Shown piece after piece: positions 44,768 through 53,126 of a stretch of 53,126 bases of DNA (its first letter is position 1; each line of letters begins with the position of its first letter). This DNA comes from Clostridia bacterium (GTDB lineage Bacteria; Bacillota; Clostridia; Peptostreptococcales; Acidaminobacteraceae): positions 1-53,126 of the forward strand of contig JAFGTX010000217.1 of NCBI GenBank assembly GCA_016938815.1. The letters are read 5' to 3'. Both the position numbers and the translations under genes were made by a program. Under the pieces are notes generated by a model. The model saw only the letters and a program-made list of their open reading frames with translations. It did not search any database and was not told the origin of the DNA.

Positions 44768-45709
44768 ATGACATTAGAAGAGCGTTTGATAAACGGCGAT
44801 CGTCGTGCGGTAGCAAGGATGATTACGCTGGTGGAGAATAATGACCATGATGCATTTGAGATTCTAAAAAAGCTGTATCACCGTAGCGGTAATGCTTATG
44901 TTATAGGAATTACCGGTCCTCCGGGCGCCGGAAAAAGCACTTTGACCGATAAATTGGTCAAACATATCAGGACCTTAGGGAAGACGGTAGGCGTTATTGC
45001 TGTCGATCCAACCAGTCCTTTTACGGGTGGTGCCATTCTTGGCGACCGAGTCAGAATGTCGGATATATCCATGGATCCTGGGGTGTTCATACGCAGTATG
45101 GGCGCCCGAGGCCATCTTGGTGGTATCTCTCAGGGGACATCTGCAGCGATAAAGGTACTTGATATTTATGGCTGTGACTACATTTTCGTCGAAACAGTCG
45201 GCGTTGGACAATCGGAAATAGATATTGTAAAAAATTGTGATACGACACTGATGGTCATGGTGCCAGGGCTTGGAGATGATATTCAAGCGATTAAAGCTGG
45301 TGTTATGGAGATTGGCGATGTATTCGCCATCAACAAATCAGACCGGGATGGTGCGAAAAGGACTGCCCGAGAAATCAATGCCATGCTGGATTTTAGCTCC
45401 AAGGATTGGAGGCCACCGGTTGAAATGGTGATTGCTACGGAAAATCAAGGCGTGGACAAGCTGTTTGAACAAGTGGAAGTACACAGACAATATCTTGAAG
45501 AAACCGGCAATTTTCAACAAAGGCGTTTTGATAATACAAAAAATGAATTGATTGAAATGGTGAAACATAAAATCGTAGGCCAACTCATGGATGAATCTTA
45601 TAAGCAGGAAATTGTCAATGAGCTTTCAGACAGAGTGGCAAAGCGTATGTTGGACCCTTATACGGCGATTGATACTTTGTATGACAAAGTAATCAAACAA
45701 GAAAGCTAA
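44768..45709 (+). CDS. meaB: Methylmalonyl-CoA mutase-associated GTPase MeaB
   Basis: A 313-residue G3E-type P-loop GTPase that loads adenosylcobalamin into the mutase and protects it from inactivation. Walker A GITGPPGAGKSTLTDKL is at about 46-62; DPTSPFTGGAILGDR, VETVGVGQSE and NKSD are the other G motifs. It follows the B12 subunit gene by 22 bases, confirming the mutase assignment. Its codon use is more mixed (CGN Arg codons) than that of the mutase genes, fitting lower expression. Confidence 0.94.
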   Translation: MTLEERLINGDRRAVARMITLVENNDHDAFEILKKLYHRSGNAYVIGITGPPGAGKSTLTDKLVKHIRTLGKTVGVIAVDPTSPFTGGAILGDRVRMSDISMDPGVFIRSMGARGHLGGISQGTSAAIKVLDIYGCDYIFVETVGVGQSEIDIVKNCDTTLMVMVPGLGDDIQAIKAGVMEIGDVFAINKSDRDGAKRTAREINAMLDFSSKDWRPPVEMVIATENQGVDKLFEQVEVHRQYLEETGNFQQRRFDNTKNELIEMVKHKIVGQLMDESYKQEIVNELSDRVAKRMLDPYTAIDTLYDKVIKQES

Positions 45710-45817
45710 GTGAAAATACATTTTGTCTTAAATAACTAAAGAATTTCATTTAAAACTCTTGTCTTTTTACATGTACATTAAAGGCTATCGTTGATAAAAT
45801 TTCATTGGAGGATAATT

Positions 45818-46222
45818 ATGAAAGCTTTAAAAATCGATCACATCGGGATTGCAGTAAAAAATCTTGATGAAACATTAAAATTTTACACAGACGTTCTTGG
45901 CTTAGAAGTTGGCGGAACAGAAGTTGTTGAAGAGCAAAAAGTAAAGGTTGCCTTTTTACCAGTTGGCGATTCTGAAGTGGAATTATTAGAGTCTACTTCT
46001 GAAGATGGCCCGATTGCTAAGTTTATTGAAAAAAATGGCGAAGGTATCCAACATATTGCTTTTAAGGTAGACAATATTGAAGAAGCCATTGCCTTTATGC
46101 AAGAAAAAGGCATGAAAATGATTGATGAACAACCGCGTTATGGTGCAGGTGGTGCGAAAATTGCATTCGTTCATCCAAAGAGCTCAAATAGAGTATTGGT
46201 AGAATTAAGTCAAAGAGACTAA
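45818..46222 (+). CDS. mce: Methylmalonyl-CoA epimerase
   Basis: A 134-residue VOC (glyoxalase-fold) enzyme that interconverts the (R) and (S) forms of methylmalonyl-CoA, linking the mutase (R) to the decarboxylase (S). IDHIGIAVKNLDETLKFY, GIQHIAFKVDNIEEA and KIAFVHPKSSNRVLVEL carry the His, His and Glu metal ligands. ATG 45818 is chosen because GGAGGA (45807-45812) precedes it; an upstream TTG would include that site. A 108-base gap after meaB holds no clear promoter. Confidence 0.94.
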   Translation: MKALKIDHIGIAVKNLDETLKFYTDVLGLEVGGTEVVEEQKVKVAFLPVGDSEVELLESTSEDGPIAKFIEKNGEGIQHIAFKVDNIEEAIAFMQEKGMKMIDEQPRYGAGGAKIAFVHPKSSNRVLVELSQRD

Positions 46223-46258
46223 TCGTAGTAAAAACGAAAGTTTTGGGAGGTAAACTGT

Positions 46259-47806
46259 ATGGCTTTTAATAAGTTAGACGATTTGCGCGAAAGAAAGCAA
46301 AAGATCGAAGCGGCAGGTGGCGCGAAAAGAGTTGAAAAGCAACATGCTGCTGGAAAATTAACAGCAAGAGAAAGAATCAATCTATTATTCGACGAAAATA
46401 CTTTTGTTGAGATTGATGCTTTTGTCACACACAGATGTACCAACTTCGGTATGGAATCGCAAGAATTGCCTGCTGAAGGTGTTATAACTGGATACGGAAA
46501 AGTTGATGGCAGACTTGTGTATGCATATGCGCAGGACTTCACGGTATCAGGTGGTTCACTTGGTGAAATGCATGCCAATAAGATTTGTAAAGTGCTTGAA
46601 AACGCTTTGAAGGTTGGTGCGCCGGTTGTTGGACTTAACGATTCAGGTGGAGCAAGAATTCAAGAGGCGGTTGATGCTTTATCGGGTTATGGAAAGATCT
46701 TCTTCCAAAATACCATTGCATCGGGCGTTATTCCACAAATCACTGCAATCATGGGACCATGTGCGGGTGGTGCGGTGTACTCGCCAGCACTTACTGACTT
46801 TATCTTCATGGTAGATCAAACATCTCAGATGTTCATCACAGGTCCACAGGTTATCAAGACTGTAACTGGTGAAGAAGTTTCAGCAGAGGCACTTGGTGGT
46901 GCGATGACTCACAATAGCGTGAGCGGTGTTGCCCACTTCATGTCTGCAAATGATGAAGCTTGTATCGCTGACATTAGAAGATTGTTAAGCTTTTTACCTT
47001 CAAACAATTTGGAAACTGCTCCAGTTTTCGAATGTACGGATGATATAAACAAAATTGTAGAGGAACTCAATACAATTATCCCTGACAATCCAAACAAACC
47101 ATACGATATAATCGATGTCATCCGTTTGATTGCAGATCATGGCGATTTTGAAGAAGTTCAACCTAATTTCGCTAGAAATATGGTTACTGGTTTCATAAGA
47201 ATCAACGGACAATCTATCGGCATCGTTGCCAACCAACCTAAAGTACTTGCGGGTTGTCTTGATGTTAACGCGTCAGACAAAGCAGGTAGATTCATTAGAA
47301 CTTGTGATGCCTTCAATATTCCGCTACTTAACATCGTAGACGTTCCAGGTTTCCTTCCTGGTACAGCGCAAGAATATGGTGGTATCATCCGTCACGGCGC
47401 AAAAATGCTTTACGCCTTCAGTGAAGCGACTGTGCCGAAAGTAACCTTGATTGTAAGAAAAGCTTACGGCGGTTCTTACCTAGCGATGTGCTCTAAAGAC
47501 TTAGGGGCAGACGTTGTACTGGCTTGGCCAAATGCGGAAATCGCAGTTATGGGACCACAAGGCGCAGCAAACATCATTTTCAGAAATGATATTAAAGACG
47601 CAGAGGATCCAGTCGTGATGCGTCAACAAAAGATTGAAGAATACACTGCTGAATTTGCAACACCATATAAAGCAGCAGAACGTGGATTTGTTGACGATGT
47701 TATCGAACCAAGCTCAACACGTCCAAGATTAGCAGATGCTTTCGACATGCTGGCTTCAAAGCGTGAAAGCAGACCAGCTAAGAAACACGGTAATATTCCA
47801 TTGTAA
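46259..47806 (+). CDS. mmdA: Methylmalonyl-CoA decarboxylase alpha subunit (carboxyltransferase)
   Basis: A 515-residue acyl-CoA carboxyltransferase subunit. It moves the carboxyl group of (S)-methylmalonyl-CoA to the biotin of MmdC, releasing propionyl-CoA. GARIQEAVDALSGYGKIFFQN, ITAIMGPCAGGAVYSPALTDF and AYGGSYLAMCSKDLGAD are typical of the MmdA/PccB family. A strong GGGAGG precedes ATG 46259. The downstream genes for delta, gamma and beta subunits show that it belongs to the sodium-pumping decarboxylase rather than an ATP-dependent propionyl-CoA carboxylase, since no biotin carboxylase is present. Confidence 0.95.
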   Translation: MAFNKLDDLRERKQKIEAAGGAKRVEKQHAAGKLTARERINLLFDENTFVEIDAFVTHRCTNFGMESQELPAEGVITGYGKVDGRLVYAYAQDFTVSGGSLGEMHANKICKVLENALKVGAPVVGLNDSGGARIQEAVDALSGYGKIFFQNTIASGVIPQITAIMGPCAGGAVYSPALTDFIFMVDQTSQMFITGPQVIKTVTGEEVSAEALGGAMTHNSVSGVAHFMSANDEACIADIRRLLSFLPSNNLETAPVFECTDDINKIVEELNTIIPDNPNKPYDIIDVIRLIADHGDFEEVQPNFARNMVTGFIRINGQSIGIVANQPKVLAGCLDVNASDKAGRFIRTCDAFNIPLLNIVDVPGFLPGTAQEYGGIIRHGAKMLYAFSEATVPKVTLIVRKAYGGSYLAMCSKDLGADVVLAWPNAEIAVMGPQGAANIIFRNDIKDAEDPVVMRQQKIEEYTAEFATPYKAAERGFVDDVIEPSSTRPRLADAFDMLASKRESRPAKKHGNIPL

Positions 47807-47828
47807 GAAGTATAAAAGAGGTGACTGA

Positions 47829-48248
47829 ATGGAAAACATGGCTTTATTAGACAAGTTTGCCAATCCGGAAATGATTCATTCGTTGACGTTTGGCGAAAAG
47901 ATGTTAGCAACCTTTTATACAACTGTCCTAGGAATGTTAATTACGTTTTCTGCATTAATTATCATTTGGATTATGACAGTTCTATTGTCTAAATTTGTTC
48001 AATCAATTGAAAAAAGAGGCAAAGCTGACATTATTGAGGTGAAAGAAACACCACAACAAATCAAGCAGGCAGAAGTAGTTACTGAAGATGAGGACGAAGA
48101 GTTGATTGCGGTAATTACAGCGGCTGTAGCGGCAAGTTTAAATACGTCTATTCACAATATCGTGGTATCGAATATTGTGCGTGTGAGCGATGCGACACCT
48201 TCATGGGGTGTTGCGGGTAGATCAGAACAAATGAATTCTAGATTTTAG
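47829..48248 (+). CDS. mmdD: Methylmalonyl-CoA decarboxylase delta subunit (OadG-like)
   Basis: A 139-residue protein with one membrane segment (about 24-56), a charged linker, and a C-terminal domain (EELIAVITAAVAASLN ... TPSWGVAGRSEQMNSR) typical of OadG/MmdD. It is needed to assemble the complex, tying alpha and gamma subunits to the membrane beta subunit. GAGGTGA is before ATG 47829. Position between mmdA and the biotin carrier gene is the order known from Veillonella-type operons. Confidence 0.88.
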   Translation: MENMALLDKFANPEMIHSLTFGEKMLATFYTTVLGMLITFSALIIIWIMTVLLSKFVQSIEKRGKADIIEVKETPQQIKQAEVVTEDEDEELIAVITAAVAASLNTSIHNIVVSNIVRVSDATPSWGVAGRSEQMNSRF

Positions 48249-48261
48249 GGGGATTTAACCG

Positions 48262-48654
48262 ATGAAGAAATTTAATATTACTGTAAATGGTAAAACATAC
48301 GAAGTAGATGTAGAAGAAATTGGTGGCGCACCATCAGCGCCAAGAGCAGCAGCACCAAGACCTGCAGCTCCAGCGGCAGCGCCAAGAGCAGCAGCGCCGG
48401 CGGCAGCTCCAGCAGCGGCACCAGCAGCAGTACCTGCAGGCGCAAACACGGTGACTTCACCAATGCCTGGTACAATACTGGATATTAAAGTCGCTGTTGG
48501 TGACACAGTAAACAGCGGTGACGTTTTAATGATTCTTGAAGCAATGAAAATGGAAAATGAAATTATGGCACCAGCAAGTGGTAAAATATCTGCAATTAGT
48601 GTAGCAAAAGGTGCATCAGTAAACGGTGGAGATGTATTAATCGTTATCGGATAA
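48262..48654 (+). CDS. mmdC: Methylmalonyl-CoA decarboxylase gamma subunit (biotin carrier)
   Basis: A 130-residue biotin carboxyl carrier protein. It has a short N-terminal domain, an Ala/Pro linker (about 27-62) and a biotinyl domain (about 63-130) with EAMKMENE, whose Lys carries biotin. The flexible linker lets biotin swing between MmdA and MmdB. The linker DNA uses repeated GCA/GCG and CCA codons and is the most G+C-rich short stretch here. BirA, the biotinylating enzyme, is encoded two genes downstream. Confidence 0.95.
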   Translation: MKKFNITVNGKTYEVDVEEIGGAPSAPRAAAPRPAAPAAAPRAAAPAAAPAAAPAAVPAGANTVTSPMPGTILDIKVAVGDTVNSGDVLMILEAMKMENEIMAPASGKISAISVAKGASVNGGDVLIVIG

Positions 48655-48692
48655 TACTGGCGATTGATAATCTTTCGAAAGGAGTTGCACAG

Positions 48693-49838
48693 ATGTTACA
48701 AGCAGTTATAGATTTTATCAATAGCACGGGCTTTATGGCTATTACATTCCAGCAAGTCATCATGATCGGTATTTCTTTCTTACTGTTGTACCTCGCGATT
48801 GCAAAAGGCTTTGAACCCTTGTTACTCGTGCCAATCGCTTTTGGTATGCTGTTGACGAATTTGCCTTTAGCTGGATTAATGAACCCGCATGTGGGTCACG
48901 GTCATGAACCGGGCGGCTTATTATGGTATTTCTATCAGGGGGACGAACTCGGTATCTTCCCTCCGATTATATTCTTGGGTGTAGGTGCGATGACAGACTT
49001 TGGTCCGCTTATTGCCAATCCTAAGTCCTTACTTTTAGGTGCAGCAGCTCAGTTCGGTATCTTCATTACCTTCCTAGGCGCTATTGCATCAGGCCTTTTC
49101 ACAGCGCAACAAGCGGCTGCCATTGGTATCATCGGTGGTGCGGACGGTCCAACGGCGATTTTCTTATCGTCGAAACTAGCTCCGGAACTACTGGGTCCAA
49201 TCGCGGTAGCAGCGTATTCGTACATGGCCCTCGTGCCGGTTATTCAACCGCCAATCATGAAGGCTTTGACAACAAAAGAAGAACGTGTCATTAAAATGGA
49301 TCAATTGAGAGCAGTTTCCTCGCTTGAAAAGCTACTTTTCCCAGTTGTGGTTACGGTTATCGTAGCACTTATTGTACCACCAGCGACAGCGCTAGTTGGT
49401 ATGTTGATGCTAGGTAACTTGTTTAAAGAGTGCGGCGTGGTTGGCCGTTTAGAAGATACTGCTAAGAACAACTTAATGAATATCGTTACTATTTTCCTAG
49501 GTATCTCGGTAGGTGCAACAGCAACTGCTGAAATCTTCCTACAAAAAGAAACATTGGCTATTGTTGCCCTAGGCGTTTTCGCCTTTGGTGTCGGTACAGC
49601 AGCTGGCGTATTACTTGCTAAGGTCATGAACAAATTAGAAGGTGGTACGATCAACCCGCTTATCGGTTCTGCAGGGGTTTCTGCGGTACCTATGGCTGCC
49701 AGAGTTTCTCAAGTAGTTGGACAGAAGGAAAATCCTTCTAACTTCCTTTTAATGCATGCGATGGGACCTAACGTTGCAGGCGTTATTGGATCGGCTGTAT
49801 CGGCAGGGGTACTTTTATCTCTGTTCGGTGGCTACTAG
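48693..49838 (+). CDS. mmdB: Methylmalonyl-CoA decarboxylase beta subunit (Na+ pump)
   Basis: A 381-residue membrane protein with about nine to eleven segments that decarboxylates carboxybiotin and exports Na+. [46 protein letters not shown] (with the conserved Asp) and [18 protein letters not shown] are the hallmark sequences of the OadB/MmdB/GcdB family. AAAGGAG precedes ATG 48693. The last gene of the operon, followed by a terminator. Substrate specificity is set by MmdA. Confidence 0.95.
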   Translation: MLQAVIDFINSTGFMAITFQQVIMIGISFLLLYLAIAKGFEPLLLVPIAFGMLLTNLPLAGLMNPHVGHGHEPGGLLWYFYQGDELGIFPPIIFLGVGAMTDFGPLIANPKSLLLGAAAQFGIFITFLGAIASGLFTAQQAAAIGIIGGADGPTAIFLSSKLAPELLGPIAVAAYSYMALVPVIQPPIMKALTTKEERVIKMDQLRAVSSLEKLLFPVVVTVIVALIVPPATALVGMLMLGNLFKECGVVGRLEDTAKNNLMNIVTIFLGISVGATATAEIFLQKETLAIVALGVFAFGVGTAAGVLLAKVMNKLEGGTINPLIGSAGVSAVPMAARVSQVVGQKENPSNFLLMHAMGPNVAGVIGSAVSAGVLLSLFGGY

Positions 49839-49866
49839 AACACAATAGAAAAACCTTGAGTGACAG

Positions 49867-49900
49867 ATCCGCCTTTTATTTCATAAGAGGCGGATTTCAT
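49867..49900 (+). terminator. Terminator after mmdB
   Basis: ATCCGCCTTTTAT (49867-49879) pairs with ATAAGAGGCGGAT (49883-49895; one G-T pair), then TT and an imperfect T-rich stretch. Confidence 0.82.
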
Positions 49901-49951
49901 TGTTTTATAAAAAATGATATGATTGAGAGAGATTAATCCTAAGGAGAAAAA

Positions 49952-50941
49952 ATGAGAAAAGAAATACTGAAAACCTTAATGGAGAATACGGATAAATACA
50001 TATCAGGTGAAGAGTTGAGCCAAATATTCAGCGTGTCTAGAACGGCAGTGTGGAAGGCGATTAAAGCGCTGAAAGAACAAGGTTATCAAATTGAGTCGGT
50101 TTCCCGAAAAGGATATAAGCTCATTGAACAGACAGTTGCCCTTAGTGCCGATGAATTGGCGATCAAAATCAAATCAGAAAAACATTCTTATCACTTTATT
50201 TGTCATAAATCGGTAGATTCGACGAGCAGCGCCTTAAAGCGCTTAGCCAACGAAGGTGTTCAGGAATGGACTGTCGTACTTTCGGAAGAACAACTGGAAG
50301 GTCGAGGACGCCTCGGACGACAGTGGATTTCGAAAGCGGGTGAGGGCATCTACATGTCCCTGCTTTTAAAACCCGATATTCTGCCTCATCATGCGGCCAA
50401 GATCACCCAAATCGCAGCAAGCGCCGTGACGCTGGCGATTAGGGAGACGACAAACTTGCCGGTTCTGATCAAGTGGCCTAATGATATCGTCATCAACGGC
50501 AAAAAGGTATGTGGCATATTGACGGAAATGGCGGCTGAACTCAATCAAATCAACTATGTCATTTTGGGTATTGGCATTAATGTCAATGGTGAATACTTCG
50601 ATGAAGAAATCAAAGACAAGGCCAGCTCTTTAAAAATGGCTCTAGGACAGGAAAAACCTATAGATAGGAAAGTGGTCATCGAATCATTTTTCAGACATTT
50701 TGAGGGGTTATATGAGCAGTTTATTGATGAAAGTGACGCAGGACACGCCATTGAAATATGTCGCAAGTATTCTGCCATTATCGGTACGGATGTCCAGATT
50801 CTTCGGCGACAAAATACGGAGGCAGTTTTCGTCGTCGATCTGACTGACGAAGGCGAGCTATTGATTAGGCATCAAGATGGTAGGGAGGAAGTCATCATCA
50901 GTGGTGAAGTCTCCATTCGTAGAGGCGACCGCTACATATAG
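49952..50941 (+). CDS. birA: Bifunctional biotin protein ligase / transcriptional repressor BirA
   Basis: A 329-residue protein that attaches biotin to carrier proteins through biotinyl-AMP. An N-terminal winged helix (1-62; ISGEELSQIFSVSRTAVWKAIKALK) marks the type that also represses biotin genes. The ligase domain has GRGRLGRQW and KWPNDIVINGKKVCGIL, and a small C-terminal SH3-like domain follows. Next to the decarboxylase operon it would modify MmdC. Next to coaX it matches the birA-coaX order of clostridia. No clear BirA operator is seen in this window. Confidence 0.94.
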   Translation: MRKEILKTLMENTDKYISGEELSQIFSVSRTAVWKAIKALKEQGYQIESVSRKGYKLIEQTVALSADELAIKIKSEKHSYHFICHKSVDSTSSALKRLANEGVQEWTVVLSEEQLEGRGRLGRQWISKAGEGIYMSLLLKPDILPHHAAKITQIAASAVTLAIRETTNLPVLIKWPNDIVINGKKVCGILTEMAAELNQINYVILGIGINVNGEYFDEEIKDKASSLKMALGQEKPIDRKVVIESFFRHFEGLYEQFIDESDAGHAIEICRKYSAIIGTDVQILRRQNTEAVFVVDLTDEGELLIRHQDGREEVIISGEVSIRRGDRYI

Positions 50942-50945
50942 ACGG

Positions 50946-50974
50946 TTGAAAATGCTGGTGAAAAGTGGTAGTAT
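50946..50974 (+). promoter_or_regulatory. Promoter of coaX
   Basis: TTGAAA (50946-50951), a 17-base spacer and TAGTAT (50969-50974), 60 bases before ATG 51034. Confidence 0.6.
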
Positions 50975-51033
50975 GTTTTAGGTTATAGAAGGTGTAAAAA
51001 TTATACTAATTTAGAATAGAAGGAGTAGGTTAC

Positions 51034-51807
51034 ATGTTGCTTGCTTTTGATGTGGGGAATACCAACATTGTGATTGGTATTTTTAAAGACGACAGTAAGG
51101 AATTGCTTACAAACTGGAGAATGTCAACTGACAAAAGTAAATCTGCCGACGAAATCGGCATGTTTTTAGCGCAGTTGTTTCATTATGAAAATTTAGATAT
51201 GAAAGATGTAAAGGATGTCATCATTTCATCGGTAGTACCGACGATCATGTATTCTTTGCAGCATATGTCGATTAAATATTTTGGCAAAGAGCCTATCGTT
51301 ATCGGACCTGGTATTAAAACGGGTATGAATATCAAATACGATAACCCTCGGCAAGTGGGTGCAGACAGAATTGTTAATGCGGTAGCGGCATACAAGAAAT
51401 ACGGCGGTCCGTTGATTGTCGTGGATTTTGGTACGGCGACCACTTATTGTGCGATTACCGAAAACTGCGAGTATTTAGGTGGTGCCATTATGCCTGGCAT
51501 TAAAATCTCAAGTGATGCGCTTTTTCAAAAGGCAGCTAAGTTGACAAGGGTAGAACTCATAAAACCGGATAATATCATTTGCAAGAATACCACACAGAGT
51601 ATTCAAGCCGGTATCATTTACGGTTATGTGGGCTCTGTAGACTATATAGTAGAAAAGATGAAAGAAGAGCTCGGAGTGATCAATGTCAATGTGGTCGCAA
51701 CCGGAGGTTTATCGACGCTGATTGCAAGCGAGTCGAAAACCATTAATATCGTCGATAAATTTTTGACTTTGGATGGCTTGAAAATCATCCATGAAATGAA
51801 TAAGTAA
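51034..51807 (+). CDS. coaX: Type III pantothenate kinase
   Basis: A 257-residue ASKHA-fold kinase for the first step of CoA synthesis. [16 protein letters not shown] is the N-terminal phosphate loop, [14 protein letters not shown] the second, and [22 protein letters not shown] the pantothenate region. CoaX-type enzymes are not feedback-inhibited by CoA. GAAGGAG precedes ATG 51034. dusB starts 12 bases after its stop, so the two are cotranscribed. Confidence 0.95.
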   Translation: MLLAFDVGNTNIVIGIFKDDSKELLTNWRMSTDKSKSADEIGMFLAQLFHYENLDMKDVKDVIISSVVPTIMYSLQHMSIKYFGKEPIVIGPGIKTGMNIKYDNPRQVGADRIVNAVAAYKKYGGPLIVVDFGTATTYCAITENCEYLGGAIMPGIKISSDALFQKAAKLTRVELIKPDNIICKNTTQSIQAGIIYGYVGSVDYIVEKMKEELGVINVNVVATGGLSTLIASESKTINIVDKFLTLDGLKIIHEMNK

Positions 51808-51819
51808 TTGGGGAAATAA

Positions 51820-52773
51820 ATGAAAATTGGAAATGTAACTCTCAGTAGCGATGTGTTTTTAGGGCCGATGGCCGGCGTTACTGATTTAGCTTTTAGAAAA
51901 ATATGTATGGATTTTGATTGTGGTCTCATGGTAACAGAGATGGTGAGTTCAAAAGCCCTGCATTATAACGATAAAAAGACGGCTCAGCTTTTGGAACTGG
52001 ATCCGGAGGAAGTGGCGGCCATCCAAATTTTCGGTTCGGAACCGGAAATCATGGGAGAAGCGGCAGAACGGTTAAACCCCTATTCCAACGTCATATTGGA
52101 TATCAACATGGGATGCCCGGCGCCTAAAATCATCAAGAATGGTGATGGCTCAGCTCTGATGAAACAACCCAAGCTTGCCGGTCAAATTATTGAAGCTGTC
52201 GTAGAGAGGTCTATAAAACCTGTCACGGTAAAGATTCGCAAAGGCTGGGATGACACGTCAATCAACGCAGTGGAGATTGCGCGTATCGCTGAAGCCAGCG
52301 GTGCGGCGGCAGTGGTTGTCCACGGACGTACACGGGATCAATTTTATGCAGGCAAGGCAGACTATGAAATTATAAAGAGGGTTAAACAGGCCCTTTCCAT
52401 TCCGGTTATCGGCAATGGAGATATTTTAAGTATTGAGGATGCGATACGCATGAAAGCGGTCACGGATTGCGATGGCATTATGATTGCAAGAGGGGCTCAA
52501 GGCAACCCTTGGCTCATCAGGGAAGTTGCAACTTACTTAAAGACGGGACAGCGCATCGAAGCACCTACATTTAATGAAAAAATTGATGTGGCACTTAATC
52601 ATTTTGATCTGCTGATTGCCATCAAGGGCGAACATATCGGTCTTTTGGAAATGCGAAAGCACGCTGCTTGGTATATCAAGGGCATGCAAGGTGCGTCTAA
52701 AGTTAAATCGGAGATAAACCGTTCTAAAGAGGTTGAAGAAGTTAGACAGTTGTTGAAATCATTGGTAGAATAA
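51820..52773 (+). CDS. dusB: tRNA-dihydrouridine synthase
   Basis: A 317-residue FMN enzyme that reduces uridines in the tRNA D loop to dihydrouridine. FLGPMAGVTDLAFRKIC, INMGCPAPKIIKNGDGSAL (with the catalytic Cys), KIRKGWDD, VHGRTRDQFYAGKADYE and ARGAQGNPW are the Dus family blocks. GGGGAAATAA before ATG 51820 is a modest ribosome site. In many clostridia dusB is followed by greA and lysS; greA is absent here. Confidence 0.93.
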   Translation: MKIGNVTLSSDVFLGPMAGVTDLAFRKICMDFDCGLMVTEMVSSKALHYNDKKTAQLLELDPEEVAAIQIFGSEPEIMGEAAERLNPYSNVILDINMGCPAPKIIKNGDGSALMKQPKLAGQIIEAVVERSIKPVTVKIRKGWDDTSINAVEIARIAEASGAAAVVVHGRTRDQFYAGKADYEIIKRVKQALSIPVIGNGDILSIEDAIRMKAVTDCDGIMIARGAQGNPWLIREVATYLKTGQRIEAPTFNEKIDVALNHFDLLIAIKGEHIGLLEMRKHAAWYIKGMQGASKVKSEINRSKEVEEVRQLLKSLVE

Positions 52774-52796
52774 AAATACAATGCACCTAGTAAACA

Positions 52797-52826
52797 TTGA
52801 CGTTGAATGTGGCTTTGTGTTATTCT
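52797..52826 (+). promoter_or_regulatory. Promoter of lysS
   Basis: TTGACG (52797-52802), an 18-base spacer and TATTCT (52821-52826) with an upstream TG (extended -10). This leaves a leader of about 130 bases. Confidence 0.55.
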
Positions 52827-52933
52827 ATTTTTTAAAATAAGGGTGATTATAGTTTTACGGATTTGATGGTTACGATGTATTAAATGGGCTGTGGTGGCGT
52901 ACTTTAATGCATACTATTAAATAGAAAGGAGAT

Positions 52934-52955
52934 ATGATATTACCGTTAATATCAT
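52934..52955 (+). promoter_or_regulatory. Hairpin between the ribosome site and start codon of lysS; also a 7-codon upstream ORF
   Basis: ATGATATTA (52934-52942) pairs perfectly with TAATATCAT (52947-52955). It lies between AAAGGAG (52925-52931) and the lysS ATG (52966). The same bases hold a short ORF, ATG to TAA at 52934-52957, encoding seven residues. Confidence 0.6.
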
Positions 52956-52965
52956 AAACAACAAC

Positions 52966-53126
52966 ATGAGTAATGAAGAAAGAACAAATGTAAAAAGATT
53001 AAGTGATCAAGAATTGATTAGAATCGAGAAAATTCAAGAGTTAAAAGAGATGGGGATTGAACCATTTGGCGGCAGATTTCTTCCAGAAAATCATTCTGCA
53101 GAGCTGAAAGAAAAGTATGCGGATGT
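52966..53126 (+). CDS. lysS: Lysyl-tRNA synthetase, N-terminal part (cut by window end)
   Basis: The first 53 codons of a class II lysyl-tRNA synthetase: MSNEERTN, then RIEKIQELKEMGIEPFGGRF, the usual start of the N-terminal OB-fold (tRNA anticodon-binding) domain. The catalytic domain lies beyond the window. ATG 52966 has no ribosome site close by; the only good one (52925-52931) is 34 bases upstream across a hairpin. Gene order dusB-lysS supports the call. I see no T-box in the leader. Confidence 0.85.
   Translation, partial: MSNEERTNVKRLSDQELIRIEKIQELKEMGIEPFGGRFLPENHSAELKEKYAD

Noticed and set aside
46219-46578. Minus-strand open frame at the start of mmdA
   Set aside because: It overlaps conserved carboxyltransferase coding sequence and has no family features.
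48331-48440. Repetitive GCA/GCG stretch as a possible mobile or CRISPR-like repeat
   Set aside because: It is the coding sequence of the Ala/Pro linker of the biotin carrier, normal for this family.
48255-48506. Minus-strand Ala/Gly-rich frame in the biotin carrier gene
   Set aside because: It only mirrors the Ala/Pro linker codons of mmdC.
52880-52920. GGTGGCG in the lysS leader as a possible T-box
   Set aside because: The conserved AGGGTGGNACCGCG block, the antiterminator pairing and a specifier stem are not present.

Overview
The window looks like chromosome of a low-to-moderate G+C anaerobic Firmicute, most likely a clostridium related to the amino-acid or organic-acid fermenting lineages; a Fusibacter/Acidaminobacter-like host is only a guess. 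Reasons: strong AGGAGG ribosome sites, GTG/TTG starts, spoVG next to purR, the Bacillus/Clostridium-type order glmU-prs-pth-mfd ... tilS-ftsH, two-subunit glycine decarboxylase, a split B12 mutase and a sodium-pumping methylmalonyl-CoA decarboxylase. Most of the window is core chromosome. I see no prophage, CRISPR array or defence island. The one mobile element is the 3' end of a group II intron at the left edge.

Layout. 1-86: group II intron domains V and VI, lying antisense across the 3' end of a MATE transporter gene. 61-2842 (minus): MATE transporter and beta-CASP metallo-hydrolase. 2918-8412: FAH-family hydrolase, nitroreductase, an SH3 + L,D-transpeptidase protein, a glycoside-hydrolase-like protein and pyrE. 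8463-10650: tRNA-Lys, cardiolipin synthase, lspA. 10715-16429: a sigma-54 activator with an N-terminal cysteine cluster, divergent from a gcvPA-gcvPB-(AcoX/NAD-kinase-like) operon that has a canonical -24/-12 promoter. 16568-20293: small membrane protein, 3-hydroxyacyl-CoA dehydrogenase, LCP protein, murC (minus).

20470-39367 is a conserved housekeeping block: purR, spoVG, glmU, prs, pth, mfd, PrsA-like foldase, SpoVB-like flippase, mazG/yabN, HU, rqcP, divIC, yabR, ppx, four tRNAs (Met, Val, Asp, Thr), tilS, ftsH. The order matches Bacillus, but the sporulation genes that usually interrupt it (spoVT, yabP, yabQ, spoIIE) are missing. spoVG still has a sigma-H-like promoter.

39407-49838 is a C4-dicarboxylate/propionate region: a hot-dog thioesterase, two-subunit class I fumarase, malic enzyme, then methylmalonyl-CoA mutase (catalytic and B12 subunits), MeaB, epimerase and the four-subunit Na+-translocating methylmalonyl-CoA decarboxylase. 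Together these genes could connect pyruvate/malate/fumarate with succinyl-CoA, methylmalonyl-CoA and propionyl-CoA while conserving energy as a sodium gradient. birA follows and would biotinylate the decarboxylase carrier. coaX, dusB and the start of lysS close the window.

The most interesting items are regulatory or structural: the intron-interrupted MATE gene, the Cys-cluster sigma-54 regulator with a P-protein-only operon, helically phased A-tracts before the HU gene, palindromes before the fumarase and mutase operons, and a hairpin lying between the lysS ribosome site and its start codon. I found no clearly unprecedented multi-gene system. All calls come from reading the sequence; no database search was run.
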